DNA of 64,000 bases from Aeribacillus composti (GTDB lineage Bacteria > Bacillota > Bacilli > Bacillales > Aeribacillaceae), in assembly GCF_007827555.1 (NCBI RefSeq), contig NZ_VISS01000008.1, positions 45,992-109,991 on the forward strand, in the 5' to 3' direction. The position numbers were made by a program, and so were the translations under genes. How positions within the stretch are numbered: the stretch's first letter is position 1; the number at the start of each line of letters is the position of its first letter. The notes beneath the pieces were generated by a model. That model had not been told where the DNA came from and searched no databases. It saw nothing but the letters and a program-made list of their open reading frames with translations. Of the stretch, positions 25,111 to 35,112 are shown in pieces.

Positions 25111-27275
25111 TGAAACAGCAAATCGTTAACTTTTGTTTATATTTGCTATCGTTTATTTTGCTGTGGGAATGGCTGCGGCCGCTTGAATATTCGACTGATT
25201 CTATCTATACCGTTATTTTCGTTATATTTATCGGAATTTCTCTCTTTTTTACATTTATGCAGCTAAAATGGTATATCTCGTATCCGGTTAAATTATGTTA
25301 TATTTTCTTTTTTATTCATCAGCTGTTTTACAACGGCTCTGTTTTTGAAATAGGATGGATATTAGAATTTATTCATGATCTTCGCTATAACTTAAACTTG
25401 ATCACCGAAAGGTATTTCGGCGGAATGACTCCTCCATTCCGGACGTTTCTTTTCTTTGTATTATTGTGGCTGCTTGTCTATTTATTAAACTATTGGATTA
25501 TTCAGAGAAAAAGAATTTTATTATTTTTAATTTTAACTATTACGTATGTGGCAGTATTAGATACGTTTTCGCCATATGATGCAACTTATGCGATTATACG
25601 GTTAGCGGTGGTTGGATTTTTCCTTTTAGGTCTTCTGTATTTTGAAAGGATGATTTTTTCGGAGAAAATTCCGTTTAGGTCTATTTTGTATTGGAAATGG
25701 ATTGTGCCGCTTTTGGCAATGATTGTTGTTTCCGCTGCGATCGGGTGGCTCGCTCCGAAAGCGGCCCCCCAATGGCCAGACCCTTTACCGTATTTTTCGA
25801 AGTATAAACAGGACGGAGAAGGGGAGCATTTGTCAAATTCGGTTGTCAAAAAAATCGGTTATGGTACCAATGATGAGCAATTGGGCGGTCCGTTCATTCC
25901 AAACGATGCACCTGCTTTTCGGGCGTATGTAGAAAGACAGCATTATTGGCGAGTTGAAACAAAAGATGTTTATACAGGAAAAGGCTGGATTACAAGCGAC
26001 AGACAATTTTCCATTGCAAATGGATTTATCGGTCCGTATTTAAACTTGACGAGTAGTCAGGTTCAAACGGAACAGCTTGTTTCGACTGTAGAAATTGAGC
26101 GCGAATATCCATATCAGCATATTATTTATCCGCTTGGATTGCAGGAAATTTCCAGTGATGCTGATCAATACCGCATCGATCATGTTACGGAGAATATATT
26201 CCCAATGTTTAATGAATCGGGGGAACGGCTTTCCAGCTATTCTTTGAAATATTCTTATCCCTTGTTTGAAATTGAAAAATTGCAGGCTGTTCACTCGAAT
26301 GAAGGTGCTCCAAAAGAATTGGTTGAACGATATACGCAGCTTCCTGCAAGCCTTCCGGAACGCGTGAAAAATCTCGCTGTGGAGATTACAAAAGATAAAA
26401 ACAACTTTTATGATAAAGCCAAGGCGGTTGAACAGTATTTTTTGAAAGAACCGTTTGTATATGAAACGAATGATGTGGCTGTCCCGGAATTGGATGAAGA
26501 TTATGTCGATCAGTTTTTATTTGAAACGAAGAAAGGATATTGCGACAATTTTTCAACATCTATGGTTGTTCTTCTTCGGTCTGTCGGAATTCCGGCGCGC
26601 TGGGTAAAGGGATATACCCCTGGGCAGTTTGTGGAAACGACAAGCGAAGGATTGGAAGTGTATGAAGTAACTAGCAACAATGCCCATTCGTGGGTAGAGG
26701 TTTATTTTTCTGGAATTGGCTGGGTCCCTTTTGAACCGACGATCGGTTTTTCCAATCCGCAGGAATTTGCACATCAATCAAATGAAAATCAACAAGATTC
26801 ATCTGCTGCCGAACAAGAACAAAGTCAGCCGCTTGAGGAAGAAAGTCAAGAACAAATCGATACGGATGATGCTAAGCAGCCAAAGAAATTCCCTTTTTCG
26901 CTATCACCAGTTGTTATTGTCTCCATCGGTTTCATCTTGTTTATAGCGGCATGTGTGTTAATACTTTTCAAAACGAGAAATAAATGGATGACTAGTTGGA
27001 TGACTAGCTTCTATAAATGGAATCATGATGAGAAAGATTTTTTGAAAGCATACAGGCTTTTGCTTAAATCTCTGGAAAGATGTGGCTACAAACGGGAAAA
27101 CGGGCAAACGTTAAGAGAATATGCAAAACAGATTGATCAAATGTTTGGAACAAATAGTATGTCGCAATTAACTTACATTTATGAGCGGGTGCTGTATCGG
27201 GGCGATGATCCAAGCAAGGAATGGGAGCAATCGAAAGAATTATGGGAAGATTTAATCAAAAAAACAACTTCTTGA
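25110..27275 (+). CDS. yebA: transglutaminase-like membrane protein (YebA/TgpA type)
   Basis: A 721-aa protein. About six hydrophobic segments fill the first 210 residues, followed by an extracytoplasmic transglutaminase-core domain. The catalytic cysteine lies in KGYCDNFSTS and the histidine in NNAHSWVEVYF; the third acidic position is glutamate (WVPFEPT) rather than the usual aspartate. A further membrane segment near 615-637 and a C-terminal DUF4129-like cytoplasmic part complete it. A Q/E-rich spacer precedes the last helix. It is third gene of a coupled operon. Its stop codon overlaps the -35 of the next promoter. Confidence 0.85.
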   Translation: MKQQIVNFCLYLLSFILLWEWLRPLEYSTDSIYTVIFVIFIGISLFFTFMQLKWYISYPVKLCYIFFFIHQLFYNGSVFEIGWILEFIHDLRYNLNLITERYFGGMTPPFRTFLFFVLLWLLVYLLNYWIIQRKRILLFLILTITYVAVLDTFSPYDATYAIIRLAVVGFFLLGLLYFERMIFSEKIPFRSILYWKWIVPLLAMIVVSAAIGWLAPKAAPQWPDPLPYFSKYKQDGEGEHLSNSVVKKIGYGTNDEQLGGPFIPNDAPAFRAYVERQHYWRVETKDVYTGKGWITSDRQFSIANGFIGPYLNLTSSQVQTEQLVSTVEIEREYPYQHIIYPLGLQEISSDADQYRIDHVTENIFPMFNESGERLSSYSLKYSYPLFEIEKLQAVHSNEGAPKELVERYTQLPASLPERVKNLAVEITKDKNNFYDKAKAVEQYFLKEPFVYETNDVAVPELDEDYVDQFLFETKKGYCDNFSTSMVVLLRSVGIPARWVKGYTPGQFVETTSEGLEVYEVTSNNAHSWVEVYFSGIGWVPFEPTIGFSNPQEFAHQSNENQQDSSAAEQEQSQPLEEESQEQIDTDDAKQPKKFPFSLSPVVIVSIGFILFIAACVLILFKTRNKWMTSWMTSFYKWNHDEKDFLKAYRLLLKSLERCGYKRENGQTLREYAKQIDQMFGTNSMSQLTYIYERVLYRGDDPSKEWEQSKELWEDLIKKTTS

Positions 27276-27300
27276 CCGGGTCTTGATCACTTGGTATGAT
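27272..27300 (+). promoter_or_regulatory. sigma-A promoter of guaA
   Basis: TTGACC (27272-27277) and TATGAT (27295-27300) are exactly 17 bp apart, with an extended -10 (TG two bases upstream). It begins within the stop codon region of yebA and directs transcription into the riboswitch. Confidence 0.65.
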
Positions 27301-27325
27301 AAGAAAAAATTCATAGCGGGAAGCT

Positions 27326-27396
27326 CCTTCGTATATCCTCGATAATATGGTTCGAGAGTCTCTACCGGGTTACCGTAAATAACCCGACTATGAAGG
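27326..27396 (+). ncRNA. guanine riboswitch (purine aptamer) of guaA
   Basis: The conserved purine aptamer core is clear: ATATGG and TCTACC loops with GTAAAT, closed by P1 arms CCTTC (27326-27330) and GAAGG (27392-27396). The J3/1 strand reads GACTATG, with C at the specificity position, which pairs with guanine rather than adenine. It is followed directly by a terminator. Confidence 0.9.
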
Positions 27397-27434
27397 CAGA
27401 AGTTAGTAGATGTACTAGAATTCTGCCTTTTTTT
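27393..27434 (+). terminator. riboswitch-controlled terminator before guaA
   Basis: AAGGCAGAA (27393-27401) pairs with TTCTGCCTT (27421-27429) and is followed by a T7 run (27428-27434). Its 5' arm overlaps the 3' strand of aptamer P1 by only four bases, so ligand binding is expected to influence this stem through an alternative fold. Confidence 0.8.
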
Positions 27435-27507
27435 CGGTAGAATTCTATTTTTTTGAAGTCAGATGTGAAACAATATATTGATCCATCAAAATAATGAGGT
27501 GAACACG

Positions 27508-29046
27508 TTGGAGAACATCCAAGACATGATCTTAGTGTTAGATTTCGGCAGCCAATACAATCAATTAATTACGCGCAGAATTCGCGAATTTGGTGTTTAC
27601 AGCGAGCTTCATCCGCATACGCTGTCGATAGAAGATATCAAAAAAATGAATCCGAAAGGAATTATTTTGTCAGGGGGTCCAAACAGCGTATATGACGAAA
27701 AGTCTTTTCGCTGCGACGAGCGGATTTTTGAACTCGGGGTTCCAGTGCTCGGAATTTGCTATGGCATGCAATTAATGACCTATTTGCTCGGGGGAAAAGT
27801 GGAAAAGGCGAAGCACCGGGAATATGGGAAAGCAGCTTTACAAGTAAAGGAAAAATCGCCGTTGTTTGAAGGCTTGCCTGATGATCAAATCGTTTGGATG
27901 AGTCACGGGGATCTTGTGGCCGATATTCCGAACGGCTTTAAAGTAGACGCCACTAGCCCATCATGTCCATTTGCCGCAATCAGCAATGATGAGAGGAACA
28001 TGTACGGGGTTCAATTTCATCCCGAAGTGCGCCATACAGAATTTGGAAACGGCCTATTGAAAAATTTCGTTTTCCGCATTTGCGGGTGCACAAATTCGTG
28101 GACGATGGAAAACTTTATTGAAATGCAAATAGAGAACATCCGCAAAACTGTCGGAAATAAGAAAGTGCTGTGCGCGCTAAGCGGCGGGGTGGACTCATCT
28201 GTTGTAGCCGTTTTAATCCATAAAGCGATCGGCAATCAATTAACGTGCATTTTTGTTGACCACGGACTCCTTCGCAAAGGGGAAGCGGAAAGCGTCATGA
28301 AGACGTTTAGCGAAGGGTTTAACATGAATGTCATTAAAGTAGATGCAAAAGACCGCTTTTTAGAAAAATTGAAGGGTGTTACTGACCCGGAAAAGAAAAG
28401 AAAAATCATCGGCAACGAGTTTATCTATGTTTTTGATGATGAAGCGGCAAAATTGGAGGGCATTGAGTTTCTTGCTCAAGGAACACTTTATACAGACATT
28501 ATCGAAAGCGGTACGCAGACGGCGCAAACGATCAAATCGCATCACAATGTCGGCGGACTTCCGGAGGATATGAAATTTCAACTGATTGAACCATTGAATA
28601 CACTCTTTAAAGACGAAGTTCGCGCACTTGGAACAGAGCTTGGTATTCCAGATGAAATCGTTTGGCGGCAGCCGTTCCCGGGACCAGGATTAGCCATTCG
28701 GGTTTTAGGAGAAGTAACGGAAGAAAAGCTAGAGATTGTTCGGGAATCCGATGCTATTTTACGAGAAGAAATTAAAAAAGCCGGATTAGAGCGGAACATT
28801 TGGCAATATTTCACCGTTTTGCCTAACATCCGCAGCGTAGGTGTGATGGGCGATGCCCGCACGTACGATCATACAATTGGAATCCGTGCTGTCACTTCAA
28901 TTGACGGCATGACTTCAGATTGGGCTCGTATTCCGTGGGAAGTGCTGGAAGTGATCTCTACGCGGATTGTCAATGAAGTGCCGCACGTGAACCGAGTTGT
29001 CTACGATATTACAAGCAAGCCGCCGGCAACAATTGAATGGGAATAA
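27508..29046 (+). CDS. guaA: GMP synthase (glutamine-hydrolysing)
   Basis: A 512-aa enzyme that converts XMP to GMP with ATP and glutamine. Class I amidotransferase domain first (nucleophile cysteine near 84 in [17 protein letters not shown] with the His), then an ATP-pyrophosphatase domain with the P-loop ALSGGVDSS and a C-terminal dimerisation domain ending PPATIEWE. It starts at TTG 27508, six bases after GAGGTG; this gives the usual family length, whereas the TTG at 27478 has no binding site. Control by a guanine riboswitch forms a direct product-feedback loop. Confidence 0.93.
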   Translation: MENIQDMILVLDFGSQYNQLITRRIREFGVYSELHPHTLSIEDIKKMNPKGIILSGGPNSVYDEKSFRCDERIFELGVPVLGICYGMQLMTYLLGGKVEKAKHREYGKAALQVKEKSPLFEGLPDDQIVWMSHGDLVADIPNGFKVDATSPSCPFAAISNDERNMYGVQFHPEVRHTEFGNGLLKNFVFRICGCTNSWTMENFIEMQIENIRKTVGNKKVLCALSGGVDSSVVAVLIHKAIGNQLTCIFVDHGLLRKGEAESVMKTFSEGFNMNVIKVDAKDRFLEKLKGVTDPEKKRKIIGNEFIYVFDDEAAKLEGIEFLAQGTLYTDIIESGTQTAQTIKSHHNVGGLPEDMKFQLIEPLNTLFKDEVRALGTELGIPDEIVWRQPFPGPGLAIRVLGEVTEEKLEIVRESDAILREEIKKAGLERNIWQYFTVLPNIRSVGVMGDARTYDHTIGIRAVTSIDGMTSDWARIPWEVLEVISTRIVNEVPHVNRVVYDITSKPPATIEWE

Positions 29047-29103
29047 ATCTGACCAACTTGTATAAATCGGAATTATCATTTTTATATAATAAATATAAAC
29101 ATT

Positions 29104-29170
29104 CTCGTATAATTTCGGGAATATGGCCCGAAAGTTTCTACCAAGCTACCGTAAATAGCTTGACTACGAG
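29104..29170 (+). ncRNA. guanine riboswitch of pbuG
   Basis: P1 arms CTCGTA (29104-29109) and TACGAG (29165-29170) enclose the purine aptamer: AATATGG, GTTTCTACC and CCGTAAAT core motifs. The junction reads GACTACG, with C at the specificity position, predicting guanine/hypoxanthine. TATATAAT just upstream (29083-29090) may be the -10, with TTGTAT at 29059. Confidence 0.9.
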
Positions 29171-29247
29171 GTGTTGACGGTTCGATGGCTGAAGGAGGAG
29201 AGGATCCTTTTCCTTTCTCACATTGGGCTTTCAGCAACCTCATGGTC

Positions 29248-29281
29248 AAGCGCATCCTTGGAATGGAGCGCTTATTTTTTT
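29248..29281 (+). terminator. riboswitch-controlled terminator before pbuG
   Basis: AAGCGC (29248-29253) and GCGCTT (29267-29272) form the stem, followed by ATTTTTTTT. It ends 42 bp before the pbuG start codon and is the expected OFF structure in the presence of guanine. Confidence 0.75.
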
Positions 29282-29323
29282 GCTTAAAGTTTTTTATACA
29301 GCCAATTGTAGGAGGACTTTATA

Positions 29324-30649
29324 ATGAAAAAATATTTTCAATTTGATGAACTTGGCACTAATTACCGCAGGGAAATTATTGGCGGAATTACAACTTTTCT
29401 TTCAATGGCCTATATTTTGTTTGTCAATCCAGCAACGCTTTCATTAAGCTCTGTTGCTGATTTTCCCAATGAATTGAGAATGGATCAAGGAGCTGTCTTC
29501 ACTGCGACCGCGTTGGCTGCAGCCATCGGGACACTCATCATGGGTATTGTGGCACGGTATCCGGTAGCTCTTGCTCCCGGTATGGGATTGAACGCGTTCT
29601 TTGCTTTTACTGTCGTTTTGACGTACGGCATCCCTTGGCAAACAGCCCTTTCAGGTGTTCTTGTTTCAGGTCTCTTTCTTGTCTTGCTGACGCTTAGCGG
29701 ATTGCGGGAAAAAATTATTGATTCCATTCCGCCGGAGCTGAAGCATGCAGTCGGTGCGGGAATCGGATTGTTTATCACATTTATCGGTTTTCAAAATGCA
29801 GGCATAATTGTTAATGATGACGCTGTTCTTGTCGGATTGGGAGACTTGCGGAATGGAAATACTCTTCTATCTATTTTTGGATTAACTATTACGATTATTT
29901 TAATGGTTCGGCAAGTGAAAGGCGGCGTGTTTTACGGCATGGTGATTACGGCCGTTGTCGGAATGATTTTTGGCCTTGTTCCAAAACCGGATAAAATTAT
30001 TGGGGAAATTCCGAGCTTGGCTCCGACGTTTGGAGTAGCTTTAGGACATTTAGGAGATATTTTTTCTTTACAAATGCTTGTCGTAATCTTAACGTTTATG
30101 TTTGTTGACTTTTTTGATACGGCAGGAACGCTGGTTGCGGTTGCCAATCAAGCAGGGTTATTGAAAAACAATAAACTTCCGCGAATCGGCAGAGCTTTAG
30201 TATCTGATTCAATGGGAACAGTTGTCGGAGCGATTTTAGGAACATCTTCAACCACTTCTTATGTAGAATCATCAGCAGGGGTTGCGGCAGGCGCGCGGAC
30301 AGGTTTTGCTTCCATTATAACGGCAGGATGTTTCCTATTAGCTTTATTTTTCTCGCCGCTATTGAGCGTTATTACATCTTCTGTTACGGCTCCAGCGCTC
30401 ATTATTGTCGGAGTTTTAATGGTATCATCTTTAGGGCATATAAAATGGGATCAGTTTGAAATTGCTGTTCCGGCGTTTTTAATCTTGATTACAATGCCAT
30501 TAACGTACAGCATCGCAACCGGTATTGCTATCGGCTTTATTTTCTACCCGATCACGATGCTTCTAAAAGGAAGAGGAAAAGAGATTCATCCGATTTTGTA
30601 TGGTTTATCTATTGTATTTCTGCTTTATTTCATCTTTCTTGTCAATTAA
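29324..30649 (+). CDS. pbuG: hypoxanthine/guanine permease
   Basis: A 441-aa nucleobase-cation symporter of the NCS2/AzgA family with 12-14 hydrophobic segments. Family motifs are REIIGGITTFLSMAYILFVNP near residues 16-36, the APGMGLNAFFAF half-helix region, FVDFFDTAGTLV and the second re-entrant segment GTSSTTSYVESSAG. It imports guanine and hypoxanthine by proton symport. AGGAGGACTTTATA precedes the ATG. It has its own riboswitch and terminators on both sides, so it is a single-gene unit. Confidence 0.92.
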   Translation: MKKYFQFDELGTNYRREIIGGITTFLSMAYILFVNPATLSLSSVADFPNELRMDQGAVFTATALAAAIGTLIMGIVARYPVALAPGMGLNAFFAFTVVLTYGIPWQTALSGVLVSGLFLVLLTLSGLREKIIDSIPPELKHAVGAGIGLFITFIGFQNAGIIVNDDAVLVGLGDLRNGNTLLSIFGLTITIILMVRQVKGGVFYGMVITAVVGMIFGLVPKPDKIIGEIPSLAPTFGVALGHLGDIFSLQMLVVILTFMFVDFFDTAGTLVAVANQAGLLKNNKLPRIGRALVSDSMGTVVGAILGTSSTTSYVESSAGVAAGARTGFASIITAGCFLLALFFSPLLSVITSSVTAPALIIVGVLMVSSLGHIKWDQFEIAVPAFLILITMPLTYSIATGIAIGFIFYPITMLLKGRGKEIHPILYGLSIVFLLYFIFLVN

Positions 30650-30659
30650 TAAGAAGTCG

Positions 30660-30700
30660 AAGGATCAGACTGAAATGCTGTCTGATCCTTTTCTTTTGTT
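30660..30700 (+). terminator. terminator of pbuG
   Basis: AAGGATCAGAC (30660-30670) and GTCTGATCCTT (30680-30690) form an 11-bp perfect stem, followed by TTCTTTTGTTT. Confidence 0.85.
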
Positions 30701-30744
30701 TCAAAAGGCAGCAAAACGGCACAGATCATGATCAAGGTTCATCA

Positions 30745-30788
30745 AAATCCGAACATTCGGTGTTTAAAGAAAAATAATGTTCGATTTT
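30745..30788. promoter_or_regulatory. PurBox pair (PurR operator) of the pur operon
   Basis: AAATCCGAACATT (30745-30757) matches the PurBox consensus AWWWCCGAACWWT perfectly. An inverted copy, AATGTTCGATTTT (30776-30788), matches at 12 of 13 positions, 18 bp away. Two inverted boxes upstream of the promoter is the known arrangement for PurR repression in Bacillus. Confidence 0.8.
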
Positions 30789-30792
30789 ATCG

Positions 30793-30821
30793 TTGACATA
30801 ATGATTTTTCATTGTTAAGAT
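30793..30821 (+). promoter_or_regulatory. sigma-A promoter of the pur operon
   Basis: TTGACA (30793-30798) and TAAGAT (30816-30821) are 17 bp apart. The second PurBox ends five bases before the -35. Confidence 0.75.
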
Positions 30822-30851
30822 GGAGTCGAAAACAGCATATGAAAACTAAAA

Positions 30852-30920
30852 CCTCATATAATCTTGGGAATATGGCCCAAAAGTTTCTACCCAACAACCG
30901 TAAATTGTTGGACTATGAGG
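30852..30920 (+). ncRNA. guanine riboswitch of the pur operon
   Basis: P1 arms CCTCAT (30852-30857) and ATGAGG (30915-30920) enclose core motifs AATATGG, GTTTCTACC and CCGTAAAT. The junction GGACTATG again has C at the specificity position, so guanine is the predicted ligand. P2 (CTTGGG/CCCAAA) and P3 (CCAACAA/TTGTTGG) stems are easily seen. Confidence 0.92.
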
Positions 30921-30966
30921 GAAAGTAATCGACAAGATTTTTCAACTGAGCATACATATTGCTTAT

Positions 30967-31024
30967 GCCCGGTTTGTGTTACTTTCCCTTATTGATAGGG
31001 AAAATGCAGAAGCGGGCTTTTTTT
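30967..31024 (+). terminator. riboswitch expression platform and terminator of the pur operon
   Basis: GCCCG (30967-30971) pairs with CGGGC (31013-31017) followed by T7; an inner hairpin TTTCCC/GGGAAA lies in between. A competing long stem is possible between AGGGAAAGTAA just after P1 (30918-30928) and TTACTTTCCCT (30979-30989), which would serve as antiterminator. Confidence 0.75.
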
Positions 31025-31099
31025 ATGCCTTTCAATTATTGTCAAGATTTTTAACGAAGGTGGCAACCTATAATTAAAAATAAAGAGGGGAGCATCGCC

Positions 31100-31588
31100 A
31101 TGAATCCTGTCGTTGGAGTGATAATGGGAAGCACTTCAGATTGGGAAACGATGAAGCATGCCTGTGAAATATTAGATGAGATGAATATTCCTTATGAAAA
31201 AAAGGTTGTTTCTGCCCATCGCACACCTGATTGGATGTTTCAATATGCAAGCACTGCCAGGGATCGCGGAATTCAAGTGATCATTGCAGGCGCAGGCGGA
31301 GCAGCACACTTGCCGGGAATGGTTGCAGCGAAAACAACTCTCCCTGTCATCGGAGTTCCGGTTAAAACAAACGCGTTAAACGGACTGGATTCGCTGCTCT
31401 CGATCGTGCAAATGCCCGGCGGCGTGCCTGTTGCAACAGTGGCGATAGGAAAAGCGGGCGCGGTGAACGCTGGTCTGTTAGCGGCGCAAATTTTGTCAAT
31501 CAATGATGCTGATGTTCAGCAAAAGCTTGAACAACGGCGAGAATATATAAGAAAAAACGTCATGGAAAGCAGTGATCAGCTTGTATAA
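31100..31588 (+). CDS. purE: N5-carboxyaminoimidazole ribonucleotide mutase
   Basis: A 162-aa class I PurE. It has the [10 protein letters not shown] phosphate-binding start, the catalytic histidine in [10 protein letters not shown] and the [14 protein letters not shown] loop. It moves the carboxyl group of N5-CAIR to give CAIR. GAGGGGAGC precedes the ATG. It is the first gene of the twelve-gene pur operon, and the downstream purK overlaps it by 17 bp. Confidence 0.93.
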   Translation: MNPVVGVIMGSTSDWETMKHACEILDEMNIPYEKKVVSAHRTPDWMFQYASTARDRGIQVIIAGAGGAAHLPGMVAAKTTLPVIGVPVKTNALNGLDSLLSIVQMPGGVPVATVAIGKAGAVNAGLLAAQILSINDADVQQKLEQRREYIRKNVMESSDQLV

Positions 31589-32702
31589 AAAACTTTTGCC
31601 TCAAAGTACAATTGGAATCATTGGAGGCGGTCAACTAGGCAAATTTATGGCTATCGCTGCCAAAAATATGGGATATCGTGTGGCGGTGCTTGATCCAACA
31701 CCGAATTCTCCATGCGGCCAAGTGAGCGACATTGAAATCACAGCCCGTTACGATGATTTGGATGCAATCAAAGAGCTTGCGAAGGTGAGCGATTGTATAA
31801 CGTATGAATTTGAAAATATTGATTACGAGGCGTTAACTTGGCTTGAGCAAAACGCCTACTTGCCTCAAGGAAGCAGACTGCTCGCCATTACACAAGATCG
31901 CCAGACGGAAAAGGAAGCTGTGGCGAACGCTGGTGTGAAAGTTGCGCCGTATGAAGTCGTTGAATCAGAAGATGATTTTTATCAAGCCGTATCCAACATA
32001 GGCATCCCGAGTGTTTTAAAGACATGCCGCGGAGGATATGATGGGAAAGGCCAATTTGTACTAAAGCAAGAAGAAGATATAGAAGAAGCAAAAGCTTTGT
32101 TGAAGAACGGACGCTGTGTATTGGAAAAATGGATCGCGTTCGACAAAGAAATTTCGGTTATTGTCACTAGAAGCGTGACAGGTGAAGTCAGCACATTGCC
32201 TGTTGCCGAAAACATTCATGTTAACAATATTTTGCACGAAAGCATTGTACCTGCAAGAATTTCTGATTCGTTGAAGGAACAGGCGGAGGAAACAGCAAAA
32301 ACATTGGCGGCGAAGCTTGGGCTGATTGGAACGCTGGCAGTTGAAATGTTTGTAGCGAACGATGAAATTTATATAAATGAGCTCGCCCCACGGCCTCATA
32401 ATTCAGGTCATTATTCATTAAATTTATGTGAAACATCGCAGTTTGAACAGCATATTCGCGCGATTTGCGGATTGCCTCTCGGAAACACGAAGCTCATTCA
32501 TCAAGGAATTATGGTGAATATACTGGGCCAGCATCTAGAGCCTGTGTTGAAAAACGAAGAGCTGCTGAAAAAAGGGAAATTATTTTTATATGGAAAAGCG
32601 GGGGCAAAAATCAACAGAAAAATGGGACATATTACGTTCTTCAGTGATGAAATTGAGGAACTATTGACATATATCGAATCCACTCAAATTTGGAATGTTT
32701 GA
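31572..32702 (+). CDS. purK: N5-carboxyaminoimidazole ribonucleotide synthase
   Basis: A 376-aa ATP-grasp enzyme ([11 protein letters not shown] near the N-terminus; [16 protein letters not shown]-binding loop; [11 protein letters not shown] metal site). It carboxylates AIR with bicarbonate and ATP, feeding PurE. The GTG at 31572 overlaps purE; a TTG at 31581 is an alternative and the exact start is uncertain. The C-terminus is shorter than in B. subtilis PurK by several residues. Confidence 0.92.
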   Translation: MISLYKKLLPQSTIGIIGGGQLGKFMAIAAKNMGYRVAVLDPTPNSPCGQVSDIEITARYDDLDAIKELAKVSDCITYEFENIDYEALTWLEQNAYLPQGSRLLAITQDRQTEKEAVANAGVKVAPYEVVESEDDFYQAVSNIGIPSVLKTCRGGYDGKGQFVLKQEEDIEEAKALLKNGRCVLEKWIAFDKEISVIVTRSVTGEVSTLPVAENIHVNNILHESIVPARISDSLKEQAEETAKTLAAKLGLIGTLAVEMFVANDEIYINELAPRPHNSGHYSLNLCETSQFEQHIRAICGLPLGNTKLIHQGIMVNILGQHLEPVLKNEELLKKGKLFLYGKAGAKINRKMGHITFFSDEIEELLTYIESTQIWNV

Positions 32703-32749
32703 CAAGCTATTCATAAACAAGACGGAGAGATCAATAGGAGGTTGCAGGA

Positions 32750-34048
32750 ATGATTGAACGATACACACGTCCTGAAATGGGCGCGATTTGGACGGAAGAA
32801 AACCGCTTTAAAGCTTGGCTTGAAGTGGAGATTTTAGCATGTGAAGCGTGGGCGGAGCTTGGTGTGATCCCGAAGGAAGATGTAAAAAAACTGCGTGAAC
32901 GTGCTTCATTTGATGTGAACCGAATTAAGCAAATTGAAGAGGAAACAAGGCACGACGTAGTGGCGTTTACCCGTGCTGTATCAGAAACGCTTGGCGACGA
33001 ACGAAAATGGGTGCATTACGGATTGACCTCCACTGATGTCGTGGATACCGCTTTATCTTATTTGCTAAAGCAAGCGAACGAAATTTTACAAAAAGACTTG
33101 GAAAATTTCATCGCTATTTTAAGAGATAAAGCGTTGGAGCATAAATACACCGTCATGATGGGGCGTACGCACGGGGTGCATGCAGAACCGACAACGTTTG
33201 GTTTGAAATTGGCGCTATGGTATGAAGAAATGAAGCGAAATCTAGAGCGGTTTAAACGCGCAAGAGAAGAGATTGAAGTCGGCAAAATTTCCGGAGCAGT
33301 CGGCACTTATGCCAACATTGATCCGTTCGTGGAGCAGTATGTGTGTGAAAAACTCGGTTTAAAGCCGGCGCCGATTTCGACGCAAACATTGCAGCGTGAT
33401 CGACATGCCGAATACATGGCTACGCTTGCTTTAATTGCTACATCGATTGAAAAGTTTGCAGTTGAGATTCGCGGCTTGCAAAAGAGCGAAACTCGCGAGG
33501 TGGAGGAGTTTTTTGCCAAAGGACAGAAAGGTTCATCTGCAATGCCGCATAAGCGCAATCCGATCGGATCGGAAAACATGACAGGAATGGCAAGGGTCAT
33601 TCGCGGAATGATGCTGACGGCTTACGAAAATGTTCCATTGTGGCATGAGCGCGACATCTCTCATTCTTCGGCAGAGCGCATCATTTTGCCAGATGCTACG
33701 ATCGCGTTGAACTACATGTTAAATCGATTTGGCAATATTGTGAAAAACTTGACGGTCTTCCCGGAAAATATGAAGCGCAATATGGAGAAAACGCTGGGAT
33801 TGATCTACTCACAGCGGGTTTTGCTTGCGCTGATCAATAAAGGTATGACACGTGAAGAAGCATACGATTTAGTTCAGCCGAAAGCGATGGAAGCGTGGGA
33901 GCGCCAAGTTCCGTTTAGAGAGCTGATCGAAGCGGAAAAACAAATTGCAACAAAGCTTTCGAAAGAAGAAATCGATGACTGCTTCGATTACAATTACCAT
34001 TTGAAAAATGTGGATTACATTTTTAAACGCTGCGGATTAGAACAATAG
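32750..34048 (+). CDS. purB: adenylosuccinate lyase
   Basis: A 432-aa fumarase/aspartase-superfamily lyase with the signature [12 protein letters not shown] near residue 262 and the HGVHAEPT histidine region near 141. It acts twice in purine synthesis: it releases fumarate from SAICAR and from adenylosuccinate. AGGAGGTTGCAGGA precedes the ATG. The 48-bp gap to purK is one of the larger ones in this operon. Confidence 0.94.
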   Translation: MIERYTRPEMGAIWTEENRFKAWLEVEILACEAWAELGVIPKEDVKKLRERASFDVNRIKQIEEETRHDVVAFTRAVSETLGDERKWVHYGLTSTDVVDTALSYLLKQANEILQKDLENFIAILRDKALEHKYTVMMGRTHGVHAEPTTFGLKLALWYEEMKRNLERFKRAREEIEVGKISGAVGTYANIDPFVEQYVCEKLGLKPAPISTQTLQRDRHAEYMATLALIATSIEKFAVEIRGLQKSETREVEEFFAKGQKGSSAMPHKRNPIGSENMTGMARVIRGMMLTAYENVPLWHERDISHSSAERIILPDATIALNYMLNRFGNIVKNLTVFPENMKRNMEKTLGLIYSQRVLLALINKGMTREEAYDLVQPKAMEAWERQVPFRELIEAEKQIATKLSKEEIDDCFDYNYHLKNVDYIFKRCGLEQ

Positions 34049-34058
34049 ATGTCCAAAT

Positions 34059-34092
34059 GGGGCTCGGCAAATCGCAAAAACTGCCCTGCCCC
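34059..34092 (+). repeat. intercistronic hairpin between purB and purC
   Basis: GGGGC-TC-GGCA and TGCC-CT-GCCCC form a two-part stem around a 12-nt loop. No T-run follows, so an mRNA-processing or attenuation role is more likely than termination. Confidence 0.5.
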
Positions 34093-34138
34093 TTGACATA
34101 AAATGAAAGGCCAATATTCCGCATTAGGAGGCATGATC

Positions 34139-34870
34139 ATGACCGTTCAAAAGGGCTCATTGCTGTACGAAGGAAAAGCGAAAAAAATTTATGAAACAGA
34201 CGATCCCAACATTTTTCTTGTTTATTATAAAGATTCCGCTACCGCGTTTAATGGGGAGAAAAAAGCTGAGATTGTGGGCAAAGGACAGCTAAACAATGAA
34301 ATTTCAAGTTTGCTGTTTGAAAAGTTAAATGAACACGGCATTCCGACCCACTTTGTTCAAAAAATTTCGTCAAATGAACAGCTTGTCAAACGGGTGACAA
34401 TCATTCCGATTGAAGTAGTTGTACGAAATATTGTGGCAGGAAGCTTGTCCAAAAGATTGGGCATTGCCGAAGGAACTGAGATTAAAAAGCCGATCATTGA
34501 GTTCTACTATAAAAATGATGACCTGGGAGACCCTTTAATTAACAGTTTCCATATTGAACTACTAGAGCTTGCGGATAAAGAGCAGCTGGATGAAATAAAA
34601 ACATTAGCTTTCAAAGTAAACGATATTTTATTGAAGCATTTTCATGAAAGAAACGTGAGACTAGTAGATTTTAAGCTTGAATTTGGCTTGCTAAACGACG
34701 GAACGCTTGTTGTTGCAGATGAAATTTCCCCTGATACGTGCCGACTTTGGGACAAACATACAAATGAAAAGCTTGATAAAGATGTGTTCCGCCGGGATAT
34801 CGGCAATTTGACGGATGCTTATAAAGAAATTTTAAAACGTTTAGGAGGTACAGTTCCATGTACAGAGTAA
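34139..34870 (+). CDS. purC: phosphoribosylaminoimidazole-succinocarboxamide (SAICAR) synthase
   Basis: A 243-aa enzyme joining aspartate to CAIR with ATP. The LLYEGKAKKIYETDD glycine/lysine loop near the N-terminus and the VDFKLEFG, then DEISPDTCRLWD motifs are typical. The ATG at 34139 lies seven bases after AGGAGG (34126-34131); the in-frame ATG at 34133 is too close to it. It overlaps purS by 13 bp. Confidence 0.93.
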   Translation: MTVQKGSLLYEGKAKKIYETDDPNIFLVYYKDSATAFNGEKKAEIVGKGQLNNEISSLLFEKLNEHGIPTHFVQKISSNEQLVKRVTIIPIEVVVRNIVAGSLSKRLGIAEGTEIKKPIIEFYYKNDDLGDPLINSFHIELLELADKEQLDEIKTLAFKVNDILLKHFHERNVRLVDFKLEFGLLNDGTLVVADEISPDTCRLWDKHTNEKLDKDVFRRDIGNLTDAYKEILKRLGGTVPCTE

Positions 34871-35112
34871 AAGTATATGTTACATTGCGTGAAAGTGTGC
34901 TTGATCCTCAAGGAAATGCGGTGAAAAATGCTTTACATTCAATGAATTTCAACGAAGTGGAAGATGTTCGGATCGGGAAGTACATGGAGCTAGCAATCGG
35001 AAAAACGGATCGAAATGTCGAAGAGATTGTCGACGAAATGTGTAAAAAGCTTTTAGCAAATCCTGTGATTGAAGACTACCGTTATGAAATAGAGGAGGTA
35101 GCCGTCAAGTGA
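34858..35112 (+). CDS. purS: phosphoribosylformylglycinamidine synthase subunit PurS
   Basis: An 84-aa small subunit ([19 protein letters not shown] near the start; [11 protein letters not shown]) that bridges PurQ and PurL and shuttles ammonia. GGAGGTACAGTTCC precedes the ATG. Its stop overlaps the purQ GTG start by four bases. Confidence 0.93.
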   Translation: MYRVKVYVTLRESVLDPQGNAVKNALHSMNFNEVEDVRIGKYMELAIGKTDRNVEEIVDEMCKKLLANPVIEDYRYEIEEVAVK

